From assembly GCA_905397405.1 (NCBI GenBank), contig CAJPVJ010000118.1:1-38684 (forward strand): a stretch of 38,684 bases of DNA. Reading direction: 5' to 3'. Positions 23,601-33,492 of this stretch are shown here, piece after piece (within the stretch, counting starts at the first letter, position 1; every line of letters begins with the position of its first letter). This DNA comes from Oppiella nova (Eukaryota > Arthropoda > Arachnida > Sarcoptiformes > Oppiidae). The notes under the pieces are model-generated. The model was not told the DNA's origin. It saw only the letters and a program-made list of their open reading frames with translations, and made no database searches. The position numbers were made by a program, and so were the translations under genes.

Positions 23601-23622
23601 TTTTATTGTATTTAAATCCCAT
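20606..23622 (-). CDS. Secreted protein of three tandem NPC1 N-terminal sterol-binding domains
   Basis: Minus-strand pieces: exon 1 about 23622-23549 (hydrophobic signal peptide, MGFKYNKTFYILL...); 23446 to about 22439 (whole domain 1, first half of domain 2); 22367-22158; 21643-21353; 21263 to about 20885 (first half of domain 3); 20830-20606 (end of domain 3, stop). Domain 1 has 18 cysteines, the human NPC1-NTD number, with GICGDTELGSIPC, NVCCDEFQ, CPSCLKNVEKVFC, NCSPKQN, FDSCKNV and ACDCHHCPESC. Domain 3 shows HICCDTSF, CPSCIHNLKQILC, TCSPKQN and ACECKDCPEACL, then TAA. No transmembrane segments follow, unlike NPC1. Splices 22158/21643 and 21353/21263 are clean and in phase. The domain 2 middle (about 22368-22440) and domain 3 middle (about 20831-20885) do not join in frame, and the first junction is uncertain. 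Linkers carry KKRD, RTKRD and KKTKRA basic sites. In NPC1 this domain binds cholesterol; the role here is inferred. Confidence 0.8.
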
Positions 23623-24159
23623 TTTGATTAAAATCTCAAAACTTATAATTATTTTTAAAATCTTATAGACTACAGATATATTTTAAGAAATTTTAGTTTA
23701 ACTCAAGACAATTGACAAATCAGTGGATTACTTTTAGTGTAAAGATGCTTTAAAGGAAATGTTTAATTTAAGTCAATTTGTTGTCAATAAGAAATGATTT
23801 AAAATGAAAAGTAATTCGTGATGAAATCCATTAAAAAGCATTTTATATGACAATTACCATCAATTCAATAGTTTTATTCTCAATAATTATGAAACTTACT
23901 ACACCTGTAGACTTGTTAAAGTCCTTGAGAACTCATTTGTTTAAAACTTTGCAGTCAACAATTATTATTAATATTAGTCACTTCACACATCATTTGAGTT
24001 CACATTTAATTATACAGTACTTTGAAAAAATTCGTGGTAAATAAAAGTGATTAACTCACTGTAGAATAGACTCATCAAAATTGATTAGATTTTTATTTAC
24101 AATTGAAACTTCAAACAAATAAGTTTACAAATCTATAAAATAATGATTTACTTTCTAAA
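23623..24159. other. AT-rich gap, NPC1-NTD promoter side and MECR 3' flank
   Basis: About 540 bp between the start of the NPC1-NTD gene and the MECR stop, both on the minus strand. It is very AT-rich. I recognise no exon, RNA or repeat. Confidence 0.55.
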
Positions 24160-25308
24160 CTATGGCTTCATAACAAACACGTATTTAACTCCAGCAAAAC
24201 CAGCCATTGTTTTGTTGATGGCGTCCTTATACTCATCCAAACCGATGGCCACACTCTTCGGTGACTCCAGTTTTCCAGTCTTTATAAGAGAACACAAATA
24301 CTTCAACATTAACGCCCTTTCGTTGTTTCCTGTGTTGTCTCGATACCAACGGGTCATCCAATAGCCGAAAAACTTTTGGTCTTTGAATATGAGGGCACCG
24401 GTGGGTATAATAACCGGTTGTTTAGACATTCCTCCGTAGGTAACCATTGCTCCATTCGAGTCCAAGTGTCGCATACAATCCGTTGCATTCTTACCGCCCA
24501 CACAGTTGAGGGCTAATCGAGGTTTCGGGATATTCTTAAACACACTGTCCATCACATCCTTTTGCCGCAACTCCTCTTCAGTGATCACATGAGTTGCGCC
24601 CAAAGACACCAATTTGTGTTTGAGTTCTGCGAAGTCAGGCCTCTGTCGGATCACATTAATTGTGTTGATTTGCCACTCTTTGGCCAATTGGATGGCATAG
24701 ACGCCAACCGCACTGTTGGCGCCGTTCTGGATGACTGTATCGCCTGAAATGCAATCGATTTGATCCATAAACTCATTGTCGACTAAACAGTAAAACAAAC
24801 CTTTAGTTAAAGGTATGAAATCTTTGAGCATCCGATAGGCTGTACACGGATTGACAGTGAGTTGAGCGGCCGTTAAGACATCGATATCGGGATCAATGAT
24901 AATGAGATCCTTCTCGGGAAGGATGGCGTGTGTCCTCCACGTGCCCGTCGACGACGAGCTGGGAATCACTCGATCGCCTTCTTTGACGGCTTTCACGTCA
25001 GACCCGATGCCCACCACTCGCGCCACCCCTTCGTTGCCTCCGACGGCCGGCAGTTGGGGTTTGACTGCATATACCCCTTGAATTGTGTTGATATCAGCCG
25101 GGTTTACAGGACTCGCCAGATATGACACCTTCACCTCATGAGCCTTCAAAGGGCGCGACGTTTTCGAGCTTATGTCACACTTCTTGAGCACTTGGATGGG
25201 ATCGCCGTACTCTTCGTACACGAGTCCATAGTTTGTGGACAACGACAACAGTCTCTTACCATTGAGTCCAATGTAATTAAATTTGGCAAATAATTGTTTG
25301 GCAAACAT
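24160..25308 (-). CDS. MECR: Mitochondrial enoyl-[ACP] reductase (MECR/ETR1)
   Basis: NADPH-dependent trans-2-enoyl-thioester reductase, the last step of mitochondrial fatty acid synthesis, which feeds lipoic acid and respiratory-complex assembly. Exons are 25308-24801 and 24743-24160, with a 57-bp GT-AG intron. Splicing gives 363 residues (human 373) and the contiguous TKGDTVIQNGANSAVG, aligning with human PGDSVIQNASNSGVG. The N-terminus (MFAKQLFAKFNYIGLNGKR) is basic and hydrophobic, like a mitochondrial presequence. Medium-chain dehydrogenase motifs: SPVNPADINTIQGVY, LPAVGGNEGVARV, LTVNPCTAYRML, INVIRQRPD, LALNCVGGKNATD and MVTYGGMSKQPV. The intron is a multiple of three and stop-free, so unspliced mRNA would add 19 residues. 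It is divergent from COX17. Confidence 0.94.
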   Translation of the reverse strand: MFAKQLFAKFNYIGLNGKRLLSLSTNYGLVYEEYGDPIQVLKKCDISSKTSRPLKAHEVKVSYLASPVNPADINTIQGVYAVKPQLPAVGGNEGVARVVGIGSDVKAVKEGDRVIPSSSSTGTWRTHAILPEKDLIIIDPDIDVLTAAQLTVNPCTAYRMLKDFIPLTKGLFYCLVDNEFMDQIDCISGDTVIQNGANSAVGVYAIQLAKEWQINTINVIRQRPDFAELKHKLVSLGATHVITEEELRQKDVMDSVFKNIPKPRLALNCVGGKNATDCMRHLDSNGAMVTYGGMSKQPVIIPTGALIFKDQKFFGYWMTRWYRDNTGNNERALMLKYLCSLIKTGKLESPKSVAIGLDEYKDAINKTMAGFAGVKYVFVMKP

Positions 25309-25619
25309 TTGCACCGATTTATGACAATTTATGGCAATTCAATCAATGTTAAACTGTGCAAGCTTAAAGTTTTGTTTACATACAATGCGCATGTGTTGAG
25401 TCACATGTTTGTCTCATTCATGTACTTCACTGTCAATTAACTGTCAATTAATTGTCATTCAATTCATTTCAATCTCATTTGCATTGCATTTATCGTAATC
25501 TCTAGTAATAAGCGGTGTTTTAATCAATAGTCAATTAATTGGGTTATTGTGTATCGCATAAGACATAGATCGGTGGTGTCTTGTATTCACTTTGAGAGCC
25601 ATTTAAGAAATCTGATGCA
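25309..25619. promoter_or_regulatory. Shared promoter, MECR (-) / COX17 (+)
   Basis: This 311-bp interval lies between divergent start codons of two mitochondrial genes. It holds an exact 11-bp tandem pair, ctgtcaattaa at 25430-25440 and 25441-25451, followed by a related ttgtcattcaatt. No TATA box is placed clearly. Co-regulation is inferred from arrangement only. Confidence 0.5.
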
Positions 25620-26210
25620 ATGTCTGCTACAAGTGATCCGAAAGCCATTGCCGGCAAAGAGGAGAGTCCTGTGAAGCCGACCGAGAAGTTGAAGCCGTGC
25701 TGTGCCTGTCCTGAGACCAAGAAACCCAGGGATGAGTGGTATGTCCCAGTCATTGCTTTCAATCATGTATTACTATACCGGTGCTGTAGTAATGTACCGT
25801 AATTACTCACAATTAAGTACTGTACTGTATATTAATATCGGCTACCGGTGCTAATAACTTATACCTGTAAGGCTTACGGCATAAGCACCGGTACGTAATT
25901 TAAGTGTATATATGTTGTTAATGTTAGTTGATTGTGGAGTGGCAGGGTAATACTTACACTCCACTCATACTGTATAAAGTTTAGACCCTCTAAATTGATT
26001 GCCATTATTTGAACTTAGATTAACCAGTATATTGTGCGTACAGTACAGAGTATTTAATTAAATGAATGAATACTTTTCACTTTGAAATAATAATAATTTT
26101 ATTGAATTCATTGATTGATTGACAGTATTATCGAAAGGGGAGAAGAAAACTGCAGAGAACTCATTGAAGCACATAAGGAGTGTATGAGAAGTCTTGGGTT
26201 CAAAATATAG
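25620..26210 (+). CDS. COX17: COX17 copper chaperone for cytochrome c oxidase
   Basis: Carries copper(I) in the mitochondrial intermembrane space to SCO1 and COX11 for cytochrome oxidase assembly. Exons are 25620-25738 and 26126-26210, with a 387-bp intron; the split codon TG|T restores a cysteine. The 67-residue product contains [15 protein letters not shown], then [20 protein letters not shown] and MRSLGFKI. This gives the CC copper site and the twin CX9C pattern of the coiled-coil-helix fold, nearly identical to the animal consensus. The second exon is short and easy to miss. It is convergent with EIF3G, with 122 bp between stop codons. Confidence 0.96.
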
Positions 26211-26332
26211 TCAATTAATGTAAATCTAATGTTTTTAAATTCATTAAAAACTAAATCATTTGATGTTTAAATGAATAGAAGTTTAGTTTAATTAATAAAA
26301 AGAGTAAACAATGAGTAAAATAGTCAATAAAA

Positions 26333-27302
26333 TCAATTGTTTGAAGGCTTAGCCCATTCGACGTTTAGTATAAGATTGGCGTAACCGTAGCCGTGAACGG
26401 AACCGATGGCTTTGGCGGCCTCCTCCCGGTGCTCGTAACTAACGAACGCGAATCCCTTCGACTGACCCGTGTATTTGTCTTTCGCTAAGAATATTCGCGT
26501 CACTCTTCCAAAGGGGCCGAAGAGGTCCTTCAAGTCCTGGTCCTGAATCTCTTCGGGAAGATTCGTCACCCGAATAGTGTTGGCCTCGTCTTTGTTGCGC
26601 GCATTGGTCATCGTTTCGCCCCTTTTGTTGCCGCCCTCTCTCATGTTCGGCGGCACGTATTTGGCAGGCTTTCCCTTCTCGTCCATCTGTACGGCCAACC
26701 AATGGGTCACACAATCAGTCAATCAGTCATACATTCGCAACAATCATCACAATCAGCGCATTGTTTACCTGAGTTCCAGCACCTGATGGTTCTGGAGGTG
26801 GTGTGTCTTTGTTGAGCGACAGTGACCCCAACTTGTCCTTATAGGGACACTTCAGTGACCAATGATCCATTCCGCAGTGTCTGCACTGAACCATCCCTTT
26901 GCCACTGCTCTGCAACTTCTTCAGCGCGTCGTCCTCTCCATCCATACCGTTGTTCTGGTCGTCGTTTCCGAGGTTTCCGACGAATTGCATGAAAATGTCT
27001 TCCGATATGATAGTCGTCGCGGGATTAGGTCCGGGCGGGTCTTCGCCAGACATCCCGAACTTCTTCCAGTTCTTCCGGCGGGCGATACTCTGCGGAACTC
27101 TTCTCTTCTCGATCTTATAATAACGAATCACTTTTACTTTCTTCCCGTTTTCGTTCAGCTTGTATTCAGTGATCACTTTACTGTCACCGGAGATCACTTC
27201 TGTGGTCGCCGGCAGTGTATCGAACCCGTCATCCATCGGGTCGTCCATCTGGTCCGCCCACGAGGGCTTCACTTTCGTATCCATGTCTTTCACGGCAGGC
27301 AT
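26333..27302 (-). CDS. EIF3G: Translation initiation factor eIF3 subunit G
   Basis: RNA-binding subunit of eIF3, acting in 40S scanning and termination/reinitiation. Exons are 27302-26769 and 26686-26333, with an 82-bp intron, giving 295 residues (human 320). The N-terminus has the eIF3I-binding region (KPSWADQMDD, VKVIRYYKIEKRRVPQSIAR, RKNWKKFG). A CCHC-like zinc knuckle follows (CRHCGMDHWSLKCPY). The C-terminal RRM has NTIRVTNLPEEIQDQDLKDL (RNP2) and SKGFAFVSYE (RNP1). A donor after GAGTQ and an acceptor before MDEKGKPAKYVPP agree with orthologues. Divergent from kinesin. Confidence 0.95.
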
Positions 27303-28043
27303 ACGGCGCTCAACGCACGGGTTATGAGATATTGGATCAGTTCACTGATATGGACACCAATTGTCGACACAATCAACAGATCTTCACTCGAGTCGACACA
27401 AAACGTGGCGTTGTTTTACTCAATGGAAATGAATTACGTCTTCAGATTCCTGTGAAATGATGCCTCGTTTCGATGTAGGGTTCGCCCACTGGAAGGGGTC
27501 CTACAATACTCCCATCAAATATAGTGGAGTTCCCGTTGAACCCAAAATATTGCAAAAGTTAATCATACATATTGTAGCCATTCAATGATTGTCATAATAT
27601 AACTACTTTGACAACTTAAGTGTATTTAATTTTAATTTCTAATACTTTACAAATAGATTCAAACACTCCCTCCGCCCTCAAGAATATTGTATAGCATATG
27701 GATATATAAAGCAGTGATGTATACAGTATTGTAATGAGAATGAGTCACACAATTGAGTGAAACATTGGATGCATTGTGAATGCGCTCTACTGGTAGCGCC
27801 TCTGGTGTGAGAATAGCCTACAATAGTGTGAATAGTATTGAAATTGTGTGACGAATGGGTGGATGGCGTGAGTGTCGCACAGATGTGTGGCATTTGAGCG
27901 CACGGTTTGGCACTTTGGAAACGATTGCATTGGTGTTGAAGTGAGTGTTGGAGTGACTGTTAGAGTGAGTGTTTGTGAGAGACATTGAACAGTGGTATAG
28001 ATGTGATAGAGTGGTGACGCCATTGTCTGCTCAGTGGCCGATC
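27303..28043. promoter_or_regulatory. Intergenic region between EIF3G (-) and kinesin heavy chain (+)
   Basis: 741 bp separate the divergent start codons. The right third (27720-28040) is rich in gagtg/gtgag repeats and probably includes the kinesin 5' leader. No coding exon fits. Confidence 0.45.
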
Positions 28044-31000
28044 ATGTCCTCCATCGACGCCAATGAGTGTAATATCAAAGTGGTGTGTCGTTTCAGACCA
28101 CTCAATGACTCGGAAGAGAGGGCCGGATCCAAGTTTATCGTGAAGTACCCGCAAAACACTGAGGACTGTGTCTCCATTGGGGTAATGCTATGCTATTGCT
28201 ATGCCTTTACTACTGTATTGCATACCTGTCTGACAGTTGTGTTTATCACTACAACTGACTCACAATTGTGCGAAAAGTTGACAAAACTTTTCAAATCAGA
28301 TGCCATTTATGTGTTAGTCATAGGCATTGAGTGCTAATCTGATTAATGCCTGTTGTGTGGCCTATAAGTGCTAATTGTTTGCATAAATGGGTGATGTTTT
28401 GATAATGAATGGGTGAGTGTTGGTGTTGTTGGTGATGGTATCCCAGGTCTGTCTCCCAGTCACCACTGGTTGTCTCAACGCTCTGTTAGCTCTGCGCTAC
28501 AGATAATGGATTCACGCCTCAGATCTCGTTTTAATAATAAGTGCCAAAACGGGTCATGAAACTCATAATTAGCCCTATTTTCGCGATTCTCTATTATTGC
28601 CTACTCTATGATGTCTTGTGTCTACTACAGATAATGGATTCACGCCTCAGATCTCGTTTTAATAATAAGTGCCAAAACGGGTCATGAAACTCATAATTAG
28701 CCCTATTTTCGCGATTCTCTATTATTGCCTACTCTATGATGTCTTGTGTCTAAATATTCATATCTAATGATAGACTTAAGTTACTATAGTATAAAGTATA
28801 GTACAGTATATTGTAGTGACTAATGACTTATAAAAATGATGCAAATGATTAGCATTTGAATAGTTGGTAAGGGGTTTGGCAGCGCTTATGAGATAAACAT
28901 ATATTTGAGTGGACTGGTAGTCCAAACGGAAAACACTGTAATATTCATAACAAATACACATTTATATATAGCGAGCAAATATGATATATGATATCTAATA
29001 GCAATGTACTGTATGTGACTTTAGGGCAAAGTGTATGTCTTCGACAAAGTCTTTAAACCGAACGCATCCCAGGAGAAGGTGTACAGTGAGGCCGCACAGG
29101 CCATCGTGAAAGACGTTTTGGGCGGATATAATGGAACCATCTTTGCTTACGGACAGACCTCGTCCGGCAAAACACATACCATGGAAGGCGTGTTGGGCGA
29201 CACTCTCCTGCAGGGAATCATTCCCCGCATTGTCAGCGATATATTCAACTATATCTACTCCATGGACGAGGCCATCGAGTTTCATATCAAAGTCTGTTCA
29301 TTCAATACTGCCGTACATTCAGTGCATTATTATTCAATTGACCACTCATTACAGGTTTCCTATTTTGAGATTTACATGGATAAGATTCGTGATCTACTCG
29401 ATGGTACGTTTGTTGCAATCACTCACGGTGCTATTGATTCATGAATTGATTTGTGGTTTAGTATCAAAAGTGAATCTTTCCGTTCACGAGGACAAGAATC
29501 GGTGCACTTTTGTGAAGGGAGCGACTGAACGGTTTGTCACGTGTCCTGAAGAGGTGATGGAAGTGATAGATGAAGGAAAGGCTAACCGTCACATCGCTGT
29601 CACGAGTATGTGCTTTAGAGATGTGTACAAATGGACAAACAGCTAATTGTTTTGTTTGAAACTTCAGATATGAACGAACATTCGTCTCGAAGTCATTCTG
29701 TGTTCTTAATTAACGTAAAGCAAGAGAATCAGGAGAACCAGAAGAAGTTGACGGGAAAGTTGTATTTAGTAGATCTCGCGGGTTCTGAGAAGGTATGACT
29801 CCATCAGCTCATCTCTCTTTGATTGCTAATTGAATGCATTTCTTGACAACAGGTGAGCAAAACGGGCGCCGAGGGAATGGTCTTAGACGAGGCCAAGAAT
29901 ATAAATAAGTCATTGTCAGCCTTAGGGAACGTCATATCGGCACTGGCCGACGGAAATGTATGTCATGAATATTGAGTGAATGAGACCCTGATTGTGTTTG
30001 TCTGAGCAGAAGTCACACATACCATATCGTGATAGTAAGCTGACGCGTATATTACAAGAATCATTGGGCGGCAACTCGAGGACAACGATCATAATCTGCT
30101 GCTCTCCGGCCTCTTTCAACGAAATGGAAACCAAATCAACTCTTGAGTTCGGAAAGAGAGCCAAGACTATTAAGAATGTGGTTATAGTTAATGAAGAGTT
30201 GACTGCAGAGGAATGGAAGAGGCGTTACGAAAGAGAGAAAGAGAAAGTGAATCGCCTTAAGAGTCAGATATCGAGACTCGAACTCGAAGTGAACCGCTGG
30301 AGAGGCGGAGAGAGTGTACCGCTTGAAGATCAGGCGAACCTCAAGGACTTGGAGGCCAGTACTCTGAGTTTGTCTGAATCCGTACAGAACTTGAGTGCAG
30401 TGACGGGTCCCGTGTCTACGGAGACACACATTTCTCATATGATTACCTCTGAGCCCATGAGTAATGAGGAGAGAATGAAGTTCGAAGAGGAGAGGACTCG
30501 ACTCTACGCCCAATTGGATGAGAAGGACGACGAGATCGACAAATACAGCCAACACCTCGAGAAACTCAAGGAGCAAGTGGTCGAACAGGAAGAGCTGATC
30601 TCCTCATCGCGAAGGGATAACGAACTCTTGCAACAGGAGACGACTCGTATTCAACAAGAAAACGAATCCGCAAAAGAAGAGGTGAAGGAAGTGTTGCAGG
30701 CGTTGGAAGAATTAGCCGTTAATTATGACCAGAAATCGCAAGAAGTCGAGTCTCGGAATCGAGAGTTTGAGACTTTGAGTGAAGATCTGAATACGAAATT
30801 AAGTTCATTGAATAGCACTCAATCGGAATTACAGCAAATGAAAGAACAAAGCCTTCATCAGAGGAAACGCCTGAACGAAATGCTCACTAATCTAATGAAA
30901 GACTTGGGAGAAGTTGGCATCATTTTGGGGGCCAATCCGAGCTCTGTTATCGGCGAACTCAAAGTGGCCGGAGATAGCAATAAGATGGAGGACGAGTTCA

Positions 31001-32798
31001 CTGTCGCCCGACTCTACATCAGCAAAATGAAGAGTGAGGTCAAGGCATTGACTTCGGTATGCATTACTCTCGCCGTTTGATTCATTAGTTGATCACTAAT
31101 TGTATTGTTTTTTATCATTCAAAGCGTACGCAACAAATGGAAAGCCTTCAGACGACTTGCAATAAGAAGATTGAATCCCACGAAAAAGAATTAGCCGAAT
31201 GTCGTCTTCTCATCAGTCAATACGAAGCGAAGATGAAGTCTTTACAGGAGTCGATGCGTGACGTCGAGAACAAGAAGCGTTCGCTCGAAGAGGCTGTCGA
31301 TCAGCTGAACGAAGAGTGCACTAAACTAAAGGCCGCCGAAGAGATGCACGACGTGACCAACAAAGAGAAGCAGAAGGAGAAGGATTCGGTCGAGAAGATG
31401 AAGAATGCGTTGGAACAGCAGATCGAGAAGCACAGAGAGAACCATCAAAAGCAGTTATCGGCGCTCAGGGATGAGATCGCAGAGAAACAGTCACTCATTG
31501 ATCAACTGAAGGACGCGAATCAAAAGCTTACGTTAGCTCAGGAGAGGCTTCAACAGGAATACGATAAACTCAAGACTGAAGAGCAGGAGAAGAGCGTCAA
31601 ACTCCAGGAAATGACTTCATTGAACGACAGGCGCGAACAGGCCCGACAAGACCTCAAGGGTCTCGAAGAGACGGTCGCCAAGGAGTTGCAAACACTTCAT
31701 AATCTCAGGAAACTATTCGTTTCCGATCTTCAATCTAGAGTTAAGAAGTCGGCCGCAGGAGAGGAGACGGAAGACTCGGCCAATTCTGGCGGTTCTGTCG
31801 CTCAGAAGCAAAAGATTTCATTCTTAGAGAACAATTTGGATCAGTTGACCAAAGTTCACAAACAGGTATTTGTCATCAATTAAAGTTGTTTTTTGTAAAT
31901 GTGGTTTGCATTGACCACGAACGCTATACCACTCGCTTCCGATTTATGTATTCATGAATGTGTTGACACACACAGTGTATGCGTCACACGAATAGCCACG
32001 TCTAGCGTTAGACTGTTATTATGAACACTGCTATTAAACACAATTCGTATGACACTAGACGTGGCTATTCGTGTGACGCATACACTGTGTGTGTCAACAC
32101 ATTCATGAATACATAAATCGGGACGTTGTCTTAGAGGAGCCCTTTTACGGCAAACATACTGCGAGTGGTATAGCGGCAGTGGTATAGCGGCAGTGGTCAA
32201 TGCAAACCACATTTACAAAAAACAACAACTTTATCAGTAATCTGTTAATGTTTTACTCGATTATATGTAACATTTGTTTGATTGACTCACAGCTGGTTCG
32301 CGATAACGCAGACCTTCGGTGCGAACTTCCGAAACTTGAAAAGAGATTACGCGCCACAATGGAGAGGGTTAAGGCTCTGGAGGGCGCTCTTAAGGAAGCC
32401 AAAGAGTCGGCGATGAAGGATAGGAAGCGATACCAATACGAAGTCGACAGAATCAAAGAAGCCGTCCGTCAGAAGAACTTAGCGCGAAGGGGACACATGG
32501 CTCAGATAGGTCTGGCCACGAACCACACACTCTATTACTGTATTATTGTAACCGTTTGTCTATTCGTGAAACAGTGAAACCTATCAGAGCTGGTGGTGGC
32601 GGTGTAGCCGGCAATAGGAACGCAGTGAACGCCAACATCCAGAATAACAATGTCGTCCGACCCGTCTCACGGAACCCTCAGCAGCGTAACACCAATAGAG
32701 GTACTGTACTCTCAATTCTGTGCCATTCATTTGACTCATTTTGCATTCATTTAACTCATTTTGCATTCATTTCCATTACAGATATAATGGACAACTGA
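28044..32798 (+). CDS. KIF5 (Khc): Kinesin-1 heavy chain
   Basis: Plus-end microtubule motor for organelle and RNP transport. Eleven exons: 28044-28181, 29025-29291, 29355-29403, 29462-29605, 29668-29792, 29853-29957, 30010-31056, 31125-31865, 32293-32509, 32575-32700 and 32782-32798. All are GT-AG and in phase, giving 991 residues (fly 975). The motor has [13 protein letters not shown], the P-loop GQTSSGKT (about 89-96), switch I NEHSSRSH, switch II DLAGSEK, and [20 protein letters not shown]. The neck linker/neck region is [20 protein letters not shown]. Long coiled coils follow. The conserved tail has RGHMAQI then VKPIR, the IAK-type autoinhibitory region (here QIVKP), and a short Asn/Gly-rich end, RDIMDN. 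The last exon codes only five residues. Intron 1 (843 bp) and intron 8 (427 bp) hold repeats listed separately. Confidence 0.96.
28497..28752. repeat. Exact 128-bp tandem duplication in kinesin intron 1
   Basis: The segment starting ctacagataatggattcac occurs at 28497-28624 and again at 28625-28752 with no visible difference. Homology stops at the first base outside each end. It has no coding content. Its length matches other duplications in this window. Confidence 0.88.
31885..32226. mobile_element. Foldback MITE-like element in kinesin intron 8
   Basis: About 340 bp with long inverted arms. The left arm starts gttttttgtaaatgtggttt at about 31889, and its reverse complement ends the right arm near 32222. 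The inner arm part (31946-32015, atgtattcatgaatgtgttg onward, matching 32048-32117) is nearly perfect. A loop of about 40 bp lies between. The right arm has an extra stretch of about 50 bp and a tandem gtggtatagcggca pair absent from the left, where the sequence reads only gctataccactcgc. No transposase frame was seen, and no clear target-site duplication could be fixed. It is a non-autonomous DNA element by structure; the family is unknown. Confidence 0.7.
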
Positions 32799-33492
32799 TA
32801 ACTCTTTATAGTAATTATAGTAATAATACGACAACTGATTGTTTTAATGAGATTTTCAACTCTTTTTACTCTTATTAAATATATTATATCTTTTAATAAT
32901 AAAAAGATTTTATCATTTATTTATAAACTGTTTTGCAGTGCAATAGTACTGACACTCAAATCAAATTAAAATATATTGTATTATATATTTAACTATTTTA
33001 AAAGCTTTAATTTAAATACAATTTTATGTTTCTTTGAATAATAAACTGTATATAAAATATAAACCTTTTATTCATTATTTCAACAAACGTAACAAAATTA
33101 TCAACAAAACAGAGATTACAGGAAATATTAAGATAACAGTAAATAGAGAGGAATTTCCTTCAGATATCAATAATTAAATTCATTTAAAAATATAGTTTCA
33201 TATAATTATGTTTTGATAAAAAAAATAAAACCTAAATAATAACTCTAAATATAATCTCGTAATAGAATTAAAAAGGATTACCGGTAATACAAATCTGACG
33301 GTACATGTAATGCTAGATATACCGGTAGAAAAATTATCGCTACATTTAATTAATGACTACATTTGGCAAACCATTTGAATCAACGGCTCTTATTGGGAAT
33401 ATTGCATTGCAGTCATCACTTGAGACATTATTAATCCATCAGAAAATTACAGTAAGTAATCAATAGTTTTAAATGTCAAACACAACCGTTGA
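32799..33492. other. Convergent 3' region, kinesin (+) / MUT (-)
   Basis: About 690 bp, very AT-rich, with AATAAA-type hexamers suiting the kinesin 3' end and TTTATT (minus-strand signal) toward MUT. Nothing else was recognised. Confidence 0.55.

Noticed and set aside
25843-25893. Inverted repeat taccggtgct ... agcaccggta in the COX17 intron.
   Set aside because: Ten-base arms with a 31-base loop; could be a small hairpin but no family, structure or function can be supported.
31952-32212. Minus-strand open frame of 86 codons inside the kinesin intron.
   Set aside because: It lies entirely in the arms of the foldback element and has no protein-like composition.
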